Shown in pieces: positions 1-6,901 of a DNA stretch of 15,270 nt. The translations under genes and the position numbers were made by a program. The DNA is taken from positions 1 through 15,270 of the forward strand of contig JACNLN010000110.1 in the NCBI GenBank assembly GCA_014381485.1. The letters are read 5' to 3'. The stretch's first letter is position 1, and each line of letters starts with the position of its first letter. This stretch comes from Fidelibacterota bacterium. Its GTDB lineage: Bacteria; Fidelibacterota; Marinisomatia; Marinisomatales; CAZVFT01. A model generated the notes under the pieces. The model ran no database searches, had not been told where the DNA came from, and saw nothing but the letters and a program-made list of their open reading frames with translations.

Positions 1-83
1 AAAGTAATTACCGGAAATTTGTTGAAGAATATGAACCTACTGTTAGAGAAAACAAGAAGTTGAAAAAGTATTTTCTGGAATGA
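1..83 (+). CDS. C-terminal fragment of an unidentified protein
   Basis: The frame whose first full codon is at position 3 is open from the window edge to a TGA at 81-83. It gives 26 residues, the last part reading YRKFVEEYEPTVRENKKLKK followed by YFLE. The mix of charged and aromatic residues looks like a real helical protein C-terminus. The frame starting at position 1 is also open for 20 codons but reads less like protein. The family cannot be recognised from so short a tail. A strong palindrome begins 7 nt after the stop and may end this transcript. Confidence 0.5.
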   Translation, partial: SNYRKFVEEYEPTVRENKKLKKYFLE

Positions 84-90
84 TTGTCAT

Positions 91-123
91 AACCTTTCAA
101 AGGTTTGAAACCTTTGAAAGGTT
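91..123. repeat. 33-nt near-perfect palindrome (paired 15-nt units)
   Basis: Two 15-nt units, AACCTTTCAAAGGTT (91-105) and its exact reverse complement (109-123), are separated by TGA. The whole 33 nt is therefore an inverted repeat with 16-nt arms around one unpaired central base, and each unit is itself nearly palindromic. It lies between the stop of the upstream fragment and the SRAP start. There is no T-run after it, so a standard intrinsic terminator is not clear. The best purine-rich ribosome-binding candidate for the SRAP gene (AAAGG, 117-121) lies in its right arm and could be hidden by folding. Confidence 0.8.
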
Positions 124-133
124 AAATTTAGCA

Positions 134-802
134 ATGTGTGGCAGAAAAACATTAACCAAAGGTGAACTCGAGATTATTGAGGAACTCTCGGTGAATGAAT
201 GGGAAGGAGAAGGGGATTACCAGCCGAGTTATAACATTGCCCCTGCCCAGAATTCCCCGGTGATGCTTTATACCGTTCACAGAACGGTGAAGCTCATGCG
301 GTGGGGACTTATCCCTTCCTGGTCAAGGGGTCCTGACAGCCGTTTCAGTATGATCAATGCTCGCAGTGAAACAGTAGAAGAAAAACCAGCGTATCGAAAT
401 CTCATTTCAAGAAATCGTTGCGTGGTCATTAGCGATGGATATTACGAATGGAAAAAGAAAGACGGTGGAAAACAGCCGTACTACATTCGCTATCCCGACG
501 AATCTATCCTGCCTATGGCTGGCTTGTGGGACATCTGGATCAATCCGGAGGGTATACCAGTTCATTCCTACACCATTATGACCACCGATTCAGCAGAGTC
601 CATTTCTTACATTCATCCCCGTATGCCCGTCATTCTGGAAAAAGAGAAGCTGGATCAGTGGATCAAGACAAGAGATACCACAACTTTTGAAGCAATTAAC
701 TTACTGAAACCGTACCGTAGAGAATTGGAGTTCTATCCCGTATCAAAATTCGTGAATTCTCCTCAAAACAATTCCCCGCTCTGTATCCAACCGCTGAATT
801 AA
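134..802 (+). CDS. SRAP-domain abasic-site DNA-protein crosslinking protein (YedK/HMCES family)
   Basis: This is a 222-residue protein matching the full SRAP family length. Known family members protect abasic sites in single-stranded DNA by forming a thiazolidine crosslink through Cys2. The start was set at 134 rather than the in-frame ATG at 80 because Cys must directly follow the initiator Met (MCGRKT). Other visible family motifs are YNIAPAQ (33-39), MRWGLIPSW (55-63), NARSET with Asn75 and Arg77 (75-80), GYYEW with Glu105 (102-106), and HPRMP with His161 (161-165). These place Cys2, Asn, Glu and His where YedK has its active-site residues. It is transcribed toward the nickel transporter gene (convergent, 72-nt gap) and appears to be a single-gene unit. 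No SOS box was recognised. Family assignment is firm; the role in this organism is inferred. Confidence 0.95.
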   Translation: MCGRKTLTKGELEIIEELSVNEWEGEGDYQPSYNIAPAQNSPVMLYTVHRTVKLMRWGLIPSWSRGPDSRFSMINARSETVEEKPAYRNLISRNRCVVISDGYYEWKKKDGGKQPYYIRYPDESILPMAGLWDIWINPEGIPVHSYTIMTTDSAESISYIHPRMPVILEKEKLDQWIKTRDTTTFEAINLLKPYRRELEFYPVSKFVNSPQNNSPLCIQPLN

Positions 803-874
803 CATCTGTTTCTCAATGATTGTTCTCCAGTGAGACAAAACGTCCCGCTTGATAATTAAAAAAATGTAGGTTGG

Positions 875-1573
875 CTATAATCCAAAAATTTTTATTGCCA
901 GCCCAGATATAGCAATAATTAACCCAGCAATGGCGTGAACATAACGTTCAACAGGACCCAGGTTTATTTTTGCGAGTCCGGTAGAAGTAAGAATAACAAC
1001 GACAGTCATGGTGACAATGGTTGTTATCCCGAAAGCAAGAGTTACCCACAAGAGGTTCATCCAACTTCCCTGGGCGGCGGGATACATTAGAATGGGAATG
1101 AGCGGCTCACAGGGACCTAACACAAAAATGATAAACAGAAGCCACGGAGTTAGAGATGCTGAGTCTCCATGAAGATGAATATGTTTCCCAAGGTGATGGT
1201 GTGCATGGCGATGCGAATCCCCATCGTGTGGGTGATCGTGGCTATGTTCACTGGCCCGCAAGCCCAGACGGACTCCCCACGTTGCGTAGGCAACACCAAA
1301 ACCTATCAGAAGCCAGCTTGCGATATCCCCACGGACGGACTCAACGCCTTCAAGAAATCCGATGGCTGTTCCCAGAAGAACTCCAACCATCCCGAGCAGT
1401 ACCGACCCGATGACATGTCCCACTCCGCAGATGATAGTGACGACGGATGTTTTTTTCAGCGACCAATTTCGAGCACGACTCATCATGATGAACGGCAGAT
1501 AGTGATCAGGACCAATAATTGTGTGAATAAAGCCAATCGAAATTGCAGTAATAAGAAGAATATTCAGGTCCAT
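875..1573 (-). CDS. NicO/UreH-like nickel (cobalt) membrane transporter with His-rich loop
   Basis: This 232-residue polytopic membrane protein has about six hydrophobic segments, near residues 2-22, 43-72, 85-106, 142-165, 172-198 and 210-231. Metal-site signatures of the NicO/RcnA/UreH group are visible: H17 with GPDH (21-24) in the first segment, GVGH (50-53) in the second, and LGPCEPLIP (152-160) in the fourth. A cytoplasm- or periplasm-facing loop at 110-136 carries about a dozen histidines (HSHDHPHDGDSHRHAHHH), as expected for Ni/Co handling. As the last gene of the hyp cluster it probably supplies nickel for hydrogenase maturation. Annotation pipelines may call such proteins 'urease accessory protein UreH' or 'sulfite exporter-like'. 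No good ribosome-binding site precedes the ATG: the upstream bases are the octamer array of the neighbouring cassette. Import versus export is not settled by sequence. Confidence 0.8.
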   Translation of the reverse strand: MDLNILLITAISIGFIHTIIGPDHYLPFIMMSRARNWSLKKTSVVTIICGVGHVIGSVLLGMVGVLLGTAIGFLEGVESVRGDIASWLLIGFGVAYATWGVRLGLRASEHSHDHPHDGDSHRHAHHHLGKHIHLHGDSASLTPWLLFIIFVLGPCEPLIPILMYPAAQGSWMNLLWVTLAFGITTIVTMTVVVILTSTGLAKINLGPVERYVHAIAGLIIAISGLAIKIFGL

Positions 1574-1604
1574 TAAGTGTCTAAGTGTTCAAGTGTTTAA
1601 GTGC
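1573..1604. repeat. Left octamer array (4 x 8 nt) of the four-helix cassette
   Basis: Four tandem degenerate 8-nt units read TTAAGTGT, CTAAGTGT, TCAAGTGT and TTAAGTGC on the plus strand. The outer end touches the initiation codon of the nickel transporter. The array overlaps the last codons and the stop of the four-helix-bundle gene. It is in inverted orientation to the array at 2074-2121. Confidence 0.85.
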
Positions 1605-2056
1605 TCATGGTTTATGAATTCATCCGGAATTTTTATTGATTGCTGTGAATGATCATATTTTACAAAGGGTTCGCTTACTTTGTTCGTTGAGATAGAATTG
1701 TTCACGTATTTCAATAACCCCAAAGTTAATGCCTGAACTTCTCCTGCCTTATTTTGAATAGATGAAACGGTGTCTTTATCCAGGTAATTTTGATCAAGCA
1801 CAACATAAAGTAAACTTTTTACTTCACTCGCAGAACTTTGTGATATATCTAAAAATCGAATGAATTCTTTTTGATGGTAGCGTGCAAACCCTTCGGCGAT
1901 ATTTGTCATAGAAGATATGGCTGCCCGGCGTAATTGGTCTTTTAATCCATAATCTTGTGATAATGATCCGGTCTTGGTGATCGAATAAATTTTGTTCACT
2001 AGTTCACGAGCCTTTTGCCAGCAAATTAGATCTTCAAATCGTGTGATCTTTCCCAT
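1589..2056 (-). CDS. Four-helix-bundle protein (S23 / 23S rRNA intervening-sequence protein family)
   Basis: The protein has 155 residues. The first about 118 match the stand-alone four-helix-bundle family: FEDLICWQKAREL (7-19), a GLKDQLRRAA...NIAEGFAR segment (37-59) and an EFIRFL...SEVKSLLY segment (64-84). A polar C-terminal tail of about 35 residues makes it longer than usual for the family. Relatives are found inside 23S rRNA intervening sequences and in the Avd subunit of diversity-generating retroelements. No rRNA or reverse transcriptase is nearby. The biochemical role is unknown; a nucleic-acid-binding scaffold is the usual suggestion. AAGGA 9 nt before the ATG is a good ribosome-binding site and lies outside the repeat. 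The last six residues (HEHLNT) and the TGA stop are encoded at or within the left repeat array. It interrupts an otherwise metal-maturation operon and has no evident link to hydrogenase biogenesis. Confidence 0.85.
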   Translation of the reverse strand: MGKITRFEDLICWQKARELVNKIYSITKTGSLSQDYGLKDQLRRAAISSMTNIAEGFARYHQKEFIRFLDISQSSASEVKSLLYVVLDQNYLDKDTVSSIQNKAGEVQALTLGLLKYVNNSISTNKVSEPFVKYDHSQQSIKIPDEFINHEHLNT

Positions 2057-2073
2057 AACTCTATTTCCTTACC

Positions 2074-2121
2074 ACATTAACACATGAACACTTCAACACA
2101 TTAACACTTTAACACATCAAC
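2074..2121. repeat. Right octamer array (6 x 8 nt) of the four-helix cassette
   Basis: Six tandem degenerate 8-nt units read ACATTAAC, ACATGAAC, ACTTCAAC, ACATTAAC, ACTTTAAC and ACATCAAC on the plus strand. They lie between the hypE stop codon and the four-helix ribosome-binding site. On the minus strand the consensus is GTTNAWGT, the same motif as the left array in opposite orientation. Confidence 0.85.
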
Positions 2122-2128
2122 TTACGTT

Positions 2129-3184
2129 TCAACAGATTCTCGGGAGTTGCTCCCCAACAGGCATATCCAGAATCCGGTTGACACCAAGCCCCGTTTTGAT
2201 AGTCACAATTTCCGGATGATCCTCCACTACCACGCCAATAATTGCTGCATCTTTTCCGTGAGGATGCTGATGCATAACAGATAGGATCTCTTCTGCTCTG
2301 TTATCTGGAACAACTGCGATCAGCTTTCCCTCGTTAGCTACGTATAGCGGGTCGATACCCAATACTTCACAAGCTCCGTGAACCTCGGGTTTGACGGGGA
2401 TTTGATCGCCATCAATTTGGATACCGATTTTTGAGGAGCGGGCAAATTCATTCAGTGTTGCAGCAACGCCGCCCCGTGTGGGGTCACGCATTGCTTGGAT
2501 ACCTTTTGTAACATTCAACATTTCCTCTACGAGACTATTCAAAGCCACCGTATCACTTTTCACCTGTGTTTGAAAAGATAAGCCTTCCCGGCTGGTCATT
2601 ACCGCCATTCCATGATCAGCAATTGTACCTGAGAGAATGATTTTATCTCCTATTTGAAGGTTGCTTGCGGAAATATTCACACCATCTGGAACAATCCCCA
2701 ATCCAGTAGTGTTGATAAAAATCTTGTCGCAGTTTCCTTTGTTCACAACTTTTGTATCTCCGGTCACGATTCGAATACCGGCATTTTTCGCAGCTTCTTC
2801 CATGGACAGAACGATGCGGTGCAGGTCTTCCATTGGAAGTCCCTCTTCAAGGATGAAGGAAGCGCTGATGTAAAGGGGATTTGCTCCACACATACATACA
2901 TCATTCACAGTGCCGTTAATGGCAAGTTCTCCGATATTTCCACCAGGGAAGAAGATTGGATCTACGACGAAACTGTCTGTGGAAAATGCCAGTTTTTTCC
3001 CGGGTAATTCAAGAGTTGCCTGATCTTCCAGTTTATCCAGGGTTTCGTTACCAAATCGCGGGAGAAATATTTTGTCGATTAGGTCTGCGGATAACCTCCC
3101 ACCAGCGCCATGGGAAAGCTGGATCGTATCATGATCCATAATAGGAAGGGGGCAGGAGAGGGTTTCGGGGTTGATATTTGTCAT
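2129..3184 (-). CDS. hypE: Hydrogenase maturation protein HypE (thiocarboxamide-to-cyanide dehydratase)
   Basis: This is a 351-residue cytosolic ATP-dependent enzyme. HypF transfers a carbamoyl group to its C-terminal cysteine, and HypE dehydrates it to a thiocyanate that donates CN to the HypC-HypD iron centre. The diagnostic C-terminus PRIC is intact (Cys351 is the last residue). Other visible motifs are LSHGAGG (23-29), the ATP-binding STDSF (68-72) with FFPGGNIGE (78-86), VTGDTK, RDPTRGG and ANEGK, in the AIRS/PurM-like order. The start follows the hypD stop by one base (TAA-T-ATG), so translation is probably coupled. Downstream, the octamer-repeat cassette begins almost at once. Confidence 0.97.
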   Translation of the reverse strand: MTNINPETLSCPLPIMDHDTIQLSHGAGGRLSADLIDKIFLPRFGNETLDKLEDQATLELPGKKLAFSTDSFVVDPIFFPGGNIGELAINGTVNDVCMCGANPLYISASFILEEGLPMEDLHRIVLSMEEAAKNAGIRIVTGDTKVVNKGNCDKIFINTTGLGIVPDGVNISASNLQIGDKIILSGTIADHGMAVMTSREGLSFQTQVKSDTVALNSLVEEMLNVTKGIQAMRDPTRGGVAATLNEFARSSKIGIQIDGDQIPVKPEVHGACEVLGIDPLYVANEGKLIAVVPDNRAEEILSVMHQHPHGKDAAIIGVVVEDHPEIVTIKTGLGVNRILDMPVGEQLPRIC

Positions 3185-3185
3185 A

Positions 3186-4274
3186 TTATCTCAATCTTTG
3201 ATATTTATAATACGCTGCACAGGCACCTTCGGCGGATACCATCGTCGCCCCTAAGGGATGGGTTGGGGTGCACTCTTTCCCAAAAGCGGGACATTCATGC
3301 GGCTTTTTCAGACCCTGAAGAATTTCTCCGCTGATACAGAGGTCAGATTCCATCGTATTGATGTCACCAACAGAGAACTTTTTCTCGGCGTCGAAGTCGA
3401 TGTATTCCTCACGAATTGATAAGCCACTTCTAGGAATCTCTCCGATTCCCCGCCATTTTCGGTTTGTCACTTTGTACACCTTTTGAATAATATTTTGGGC
3501 TGGAATATTCCCCTTCAACTTTACCGAACGGAGATACTGATTTTCAACGTCGCATCTTCCTTCTTCAAGCTGTTTCACCACAAGCAGAATCCCTTCCAGG
3601 ATATCTATGGGTTCAAATCCCGTAGCAACAATGGGTACATGGTATTTTTGAGCGATGGGGATGTATTCTTCTAATCCCATCACGGTACAGACATGACCCG
3701 CTGCCAGATAGCCCTGAACACGGTTATCCGGAGATGATAACAACGCTTCCATTGCCGGAGGAACGAGAACGTGACTGACCAATTCACTGAAATTGGTCAA
3801 CCTTTCTTTAGCGGCAGTGTAAATTGCCATAGAATTTCCTGGAGCAGTGGTTTCAAACCCAACAGCAAAAAACACCACTTCCTTGTCAGGATTGTTACGG
3901 GCAATTTCAACCGCTTCTAATGGGGAATAAACCGTGCGTACATCTCCGCCTTCGGACTTGACCATAAAGAGATCTTTTTTACTACCGGGCACACGAAGCA
4001 TATCTCCAAAACTGGTGAAGATTACATCCGGTCTGGATGCAATTTCGATGGCTTTGTCGATGATCTCAAGCGGAGTGACACAGACAGGGCAGCCTGGACC
4101 ATGCACCAGTTCGATCTCCTTTGCTAGAACCTGATCGATCCCATTGCGGATAATGGAATGGGTCTGTCCCCCGCAAATTTCCATGATGACCCATGGGCGG
4201 GTAACCGTGGCATTTATTTCAGCTACAATTTTTTTAGCCAAAACAGGATCGCGAAATTCGTCTAAATATTTCAT
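3186..4274 (-). CDS. hypD: Hydrogenase maturation iron-sulfur protein HypD
   Basis: This 362-residue protein is the scaffold that, with HypC, assembles the Fe(CN)2CO moiety of NiFe hydrogenase. Expected cysteines are present: C34 in MEICGGQTH, and C62 and C65 in HGPGCPVC, the redox/iron-binding sites. C313, C328, C335 and C352 lie in the C-terminal region (CISGEILQG, ECPAFGKEC, SAEGAC) that binds the [4Fe-4S] cluster. GFETTAP (139-145) is also typical. It is preceded by a 62-nt gap after hypC, the longest gap inside the hypA-hypE run, and no convincing ribosome-binding site was seen there. It is followed by hypE after one base. Confidence 0.97.
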   Translation of the reverse strand: MKYLDEFRDPVLAKKIVAEINATVTRPWVIMEICGGQTHSIIRNGIDQVLAKEIELVHGPGCPVCVTPLEIIDKAIEIASRPDVIFTSFGDMLRVPGSKKDLFMVKSEGGDVRTVYSPLEAVEIARNNPDKEVVFFAVGFETTAPGNSMAIYTAAKERLTNFSELVSHVLVPPAMEALLSSPDNRVQGYLAAGHVCTVMGLEEYIPIAQKYHVPIVATGFEPIDILEGILLVVKQLEEGRCDVENQYLRSVKLKGNIPAQNIIQKVYKVTNRKWRGIGEIPRSGLSIREEYIDFDAEKKFSVGDINTMESDLCISGEILQGLKKPHECPAFGKECTPTHPLGATMVSAEGACAAYYKYQRLR

Positions 4275-4336
4275 TCAATATCTGTGGAATTTATGCTTCA
4301 GTCTTTTAAAAGGTCAAAACCTAAATTCCAAGATAG

Positions 4337-4615
4337 TTATTGATCTTCATCTAATGGATTTCCCAAAATATCCACTCCTTCTTGAGCGGCGGAATCAGCG
4401 AACTCTTCCCAGATCTTTAACGATTTTTTCGCTTCTTCTTCATCTAGGATAGAAATACCAAAGCCCGCGTGCACGACAGTATATTGACCAATCTCAATTT
4501 CTGGAACATACTCCAGACACGCTTTATTGATACTTCCACTATAATCAATTTTTCCCATTTTCAGTCCGTTTTCGTCAAATATTTCAATCACTTTTCCTGG
4601 TATACCTAAGCACAT
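4337..4615 (-). CDS. hypC: Hydrogenase maturation chaperone HypC/HybG
   Basis: This is a 92-residue small chaperone with the invariant MCLGIPG start, where Cys2 binds iron and contacts the hydrogenase large-subunit precursor and HypD. The OB-fold core is followed by an acidic tail (DEEEA...NPLDEDQ), and the length is normal for the family. AAAGGA about 10 nt before the ATG is a clear ribosome-binding site. The gene lies 18 nt downstream of hypF. HypC versus the paralogue HybG cannot be told apart by sequence, but as the only copy here inside a complete hyp set, HypC is the natural name. Confidence 0.96.
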   Translation of the reverse strand: MCLGIPGKVIEIFDENGLKMGKIDYSGSINKACLEYVPEIEIGQYTVVHAGFGISILDEEEAKKSLKIWEEFADSAAQEGVDILGNPLDEDQ

Positions 4616-4633
4616 ATCAATAACGTCCTTTCA

Positions 4634-6901
4634 TCATTTTTGTAAATAATGTCTGCCGAGCATTGCCTGTCCTAAAGAAAGTCCACCATCATTCGTGGGT
4701 ACCTGTGAGTGAGTATAAACATTGAACCCTTCTGACAGCAATACTGGTATGATTCCTTCAAAAAGGAGGTGATTTTGAAAAACTCCTCCACTTAACACCA
4801 CATCTCGAATTCCTGTCGTCTGGTATGCTTCTTTTACAATTTTCGTGAACAGATCAATCAGGGTTTTATGAAAACGTCCGCCGATTTTGGAAATGGATTC
4901 TCCGTCCAGAATAGATTTTACCACAGATCGAATGATGGGAACAACACACATAATTATATTCTCGTTTGATGTAGAAATTTCGACATCAAAAGGATTAATA
5001 TCCAGTTGAGATGCAACCTGCATAAATTCGATTGCAGCCTGTGCTTCATAGTGAATTTCCTGTTTACCCCCGCTCATAGCCGCCACAGCATCGAATAGCC
5101 TTCCGCAGCTGGTGGTGGATTGGCAGTTAAACTGTTTTGTTACCATTTCAACTATAGGTTCGACATTATGCTGCTCAAGAAAGGGTAGATCAGGAAGCTC
5201 CCCATCGAAGGATTTCAACAGATAGCTGACTGCTGTTCGCCATGGAGCTTTAATGGCGGCATCTCCTCCGGGGAGAAGCATTGGTTCAAAATATGCGTAA
5301 CGTGTGAATTCACTGAAATCTCCCACCAACACTTCACCACCCCAGATAGTTCCATCTGTGCCGTATCCCGTACCGTCCATAATGAGCCCAATCACTGGAT
5401 TCTCCAATTTGTTTTCTGCCATACAAGCGGTTAGGTGAGCGTGGTGATGTTGAACGCCAAAGGTGGGGACGTCGGTTTGTTCTTTTGCCCACTGGGTTGA
5501 TAAATAGCTTGGATGGAGGTCGTAAACAATGAGTTCTGGTTTAGTCTCAAAAATCCGTTCCAGATGATTAACAGTCATTTTGAAGAAATTGTAAGCTTCC
5601 AGATTTTCAAGATCCCCAATGTGCTGACTCAGGAAAGCTTTATCGTCCTTTAGAAGACAAATGGTATTTTTTAGCTCACCGCCAACAGCAAGGATAGGCG
5701 CTCCTTTCGATGAAACAAACACTGGCTTTGGGACATATCCCCGGCTCCGTCGAATCTGTCGCATTTCTCTGTTCAGGTGAATTACTACCGAGTCGTCAGA
5801 ACGGAGATAGATATCTCGATTGTGTGTGAGAAAATAGTCGGCAATGTTTCCAAGACGCTCAAAGACTTCCTCGTTTTCAATGCAGATGGGTTCTTCAGAG
5901 TAATTCGCGCTGGTCATCACAAGTGCGTGGAAGTCAAAACTCATCAGTATGTGGTGTAGAGGGGTATAGGGGAGCATTATACCAAATCGATCATTGCCTG
6001 GAGCAACAGAGTGTGCAATTCCGTGGTCACGCTTCTTATAAGCCAGTACAATTGGGTGTTGGAATGAGGCAAGAATCTGTTCTTCATCTTTCATAAGATT
6101 GCAAATAGTTTTGGCGATTTTCATATCCTTTACCATAATAGCCAGTGGTTTTTCCTCACGACCTTTTCTTTTTCGCAGCTCCATTACAGCTTCTTCATTT
6201 GCAGTATCCACAGCTAGATGAAATCCACCCAGTCCTTTTATGGCAAGGATCTTCCCTGATTTCAATAGATCCGCTGTCTTGCTTACTGGATCTGAACTGT
6301 CCAGTTTCTGTCCCGTCGCATCGTGAAGTGACACCTGGGGTCCACATACAGGACAGGCGTTGGGCTGAGCATGAAATCGCCGGTTTGAAGGGTCATCGTA
6401 TTCTGCCTGACAGTCCGGACACATCACAAATGATTTCATAGACGTGTATGGACGGTCATAGGGAATATTCTCAATGATGGTATATCGAGGACCGCAGTTG
6501 GTACAGTTTATGAAGGGGTAGAGATACCGGCGATCCTGGGGATCAAAAAGTTCTCTATAACAATCCTCACAGATGGCTACATCTGGGGAAATCAATGTAG
6601 CAACAGATACCCGTGCGTCTGATGGTTTGATAATGAAGTCATCATCTAACAGAGGTTTGATGAATTCTGACTGAATATCGGTAATAACAGAAAGTGGTGG
6701 AGCGTTAATTTTTACCTCTTTAATGAACTGGTTCAAGCTTCCCTTTGAACCTTCGATTTCAATCTCAACACCGGTAGATGTGTTGGCGACGAAGCCTGCA
6801 AGATGATATTTTTTTGCCAGATTATGGATAAACGGACGAAAACCAACACCCTGAACAATTCCGTTTACAGAGATTTTTTCCCTTTTAACGGTTTTGGTCA
6901 T
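4634..6901 (-). CDS. hypF: Carbamoyltransferase HypF
   Basis: This 755-residue protein has full domain order. An acylphosphatase-like domain (about 1-90) carries GIVQGVGFRPF. Two zinc-finger pairs follow: C111/C114 with C133/C136, and C161/C164 with C183/C186. Next is a YrdC-like adenylation domain (about 200-390, with KGLGGFHLA and KRKGREEKPLA), then a Kae1/TobZ-like carbamoyltransferase domain with the metal-binding HHHAH (485-489), DGTGYGTDGTIWGGE (509-523) and a late LSGGVFQN. HypF activates carbamoyl phosphate to carbamoyl-AMP and loads HypE. Its ATG overlaps the hypB stop (ATGA), indicating translational coupling. No truncation or missing key residue was seen. Confidence 0.97.
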   Translation of the reverse strand: MTKTVKREKISVNGIVQGVGFRPFIHNLAKKYHLAGFVANTSTGVEIEIEGSKGSLNQFIKEVKINAPPLSVITDIQSEFIKPLLDDDFIIKPSDARVSVATLISPDVAICEDCYRELFDPQDRRYLYPFINCTNCGPRYTIIENIPYDRPYTSMKSFVMCPDCQAEYDDPSNRRFHAQPNACPVCGPQVSLHDATGQKLDSSDPVSKTADLLKSGKILAIKGLGGFHLAVDTANEEAVMELRKRKGREEKPLAIMVKDMKIAKTICNLMKDEEQILASFQHPIVLAYKKRDHGIAHSVAPGNDRFGIMLPYTPLHHILMSFDFHALVMTSANYSEEPICIENEEVFERLGNIADYFLTHNRDIYLRSDDSVVIHLNREMRQIRRSRGYVPKPVFVSSKGAPILAVGGELKNTICLLKDDKAFLSQHIGDLENLEAYNFFKMTVNHLERIFETKPELIVYDLHPSYLSTQWAKEQTDVPTFGVQHHHAHLTACMAENKLENPVIGLIMDGTGYGTDGTIWGGEVLVGDFSEFTRYAYFEPMLLPGGDAAIKAPWRTAVSYLLKSFDGELPDLPFLEQHNVEPIVEMVTKQFNCQSTTSCGRLFDAVAAMSGGKQEIHYEAQAAIEFMQVASQLDINPFDVEISTSNENIIMCVVPIIRSVVKSILDGESISKIGGRFHKTLIDLFTKIVKEAYQTTGIRDVVLSGGVFQNHLLFEGIIPVLLSEGFNVYTHSQVPTNDGGLSLGQAMLGRHYLQK

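Larger units (their letters stand above)
1573..2121 (-). mobile_element. Candidate mobile cassette: four-helix-bundle gene between inverted octamer arrays
   Basis: A 549-bp block with one gene is bounded by inverted arrays of 8-nt repeats (1573-1604 and 2074-2121). Read inward from each end, both arrays approach the gene with near-identical bases: AAGTGCTCATG on the left and AAGTGTTCATG on the right. The block starts 7 nt after the hypE stop and ends at the transporter ATG, and removing it would leave a tight hypE-transporter junction. No transposase, recombinase or clear target duplication is visible. Mobility is inferred from architecture and from the known insertion habit of S23/IVP genes inside rRNA genes. 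Confidence 0.45.

Noticed and set aside
80..133. Upstream ATG at 80 as the SRAP start
   Set aside because: It would add 18 residues before the catalytic Cys2, which must follow the initiator Met; part of the extension is encoded by the palindrome.
803..874. Intrinsic terminator between the convergent SRAP and nickel transporter genes
   Set aside because: There is an A/T run near 857-864, but no stable GC-rich stem stands next to it on either strand.
1169..1576. A 135-codon plus-strand open frame
   Set aside because: It lies antisense to the nickel transporter; the transporter's membrane segments and metal motifs are clearly the real product, and the antisense reading has no recognisable features.
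1571..1591. Programmed read-through or selenocysteine at the four-helix TGA
   Set aside because: The two genes encode unrelated full-length products and no SECIS-like hairpin was recognised after the TGA. Only the shared frame was kept as an observation.
1573..1604. CRISPR-like array reading of the octamer repeats
   Set aside because: Units are 8 nt, directly adjacent with no spacers, and no cas gene is present.
1589..2056. A diversity-generating retroelement built on the Avd-like four-helix gene
   Set aside because: No reverse transcriptase and no template/variable repeat pair with adenine-specific differences is in the window.
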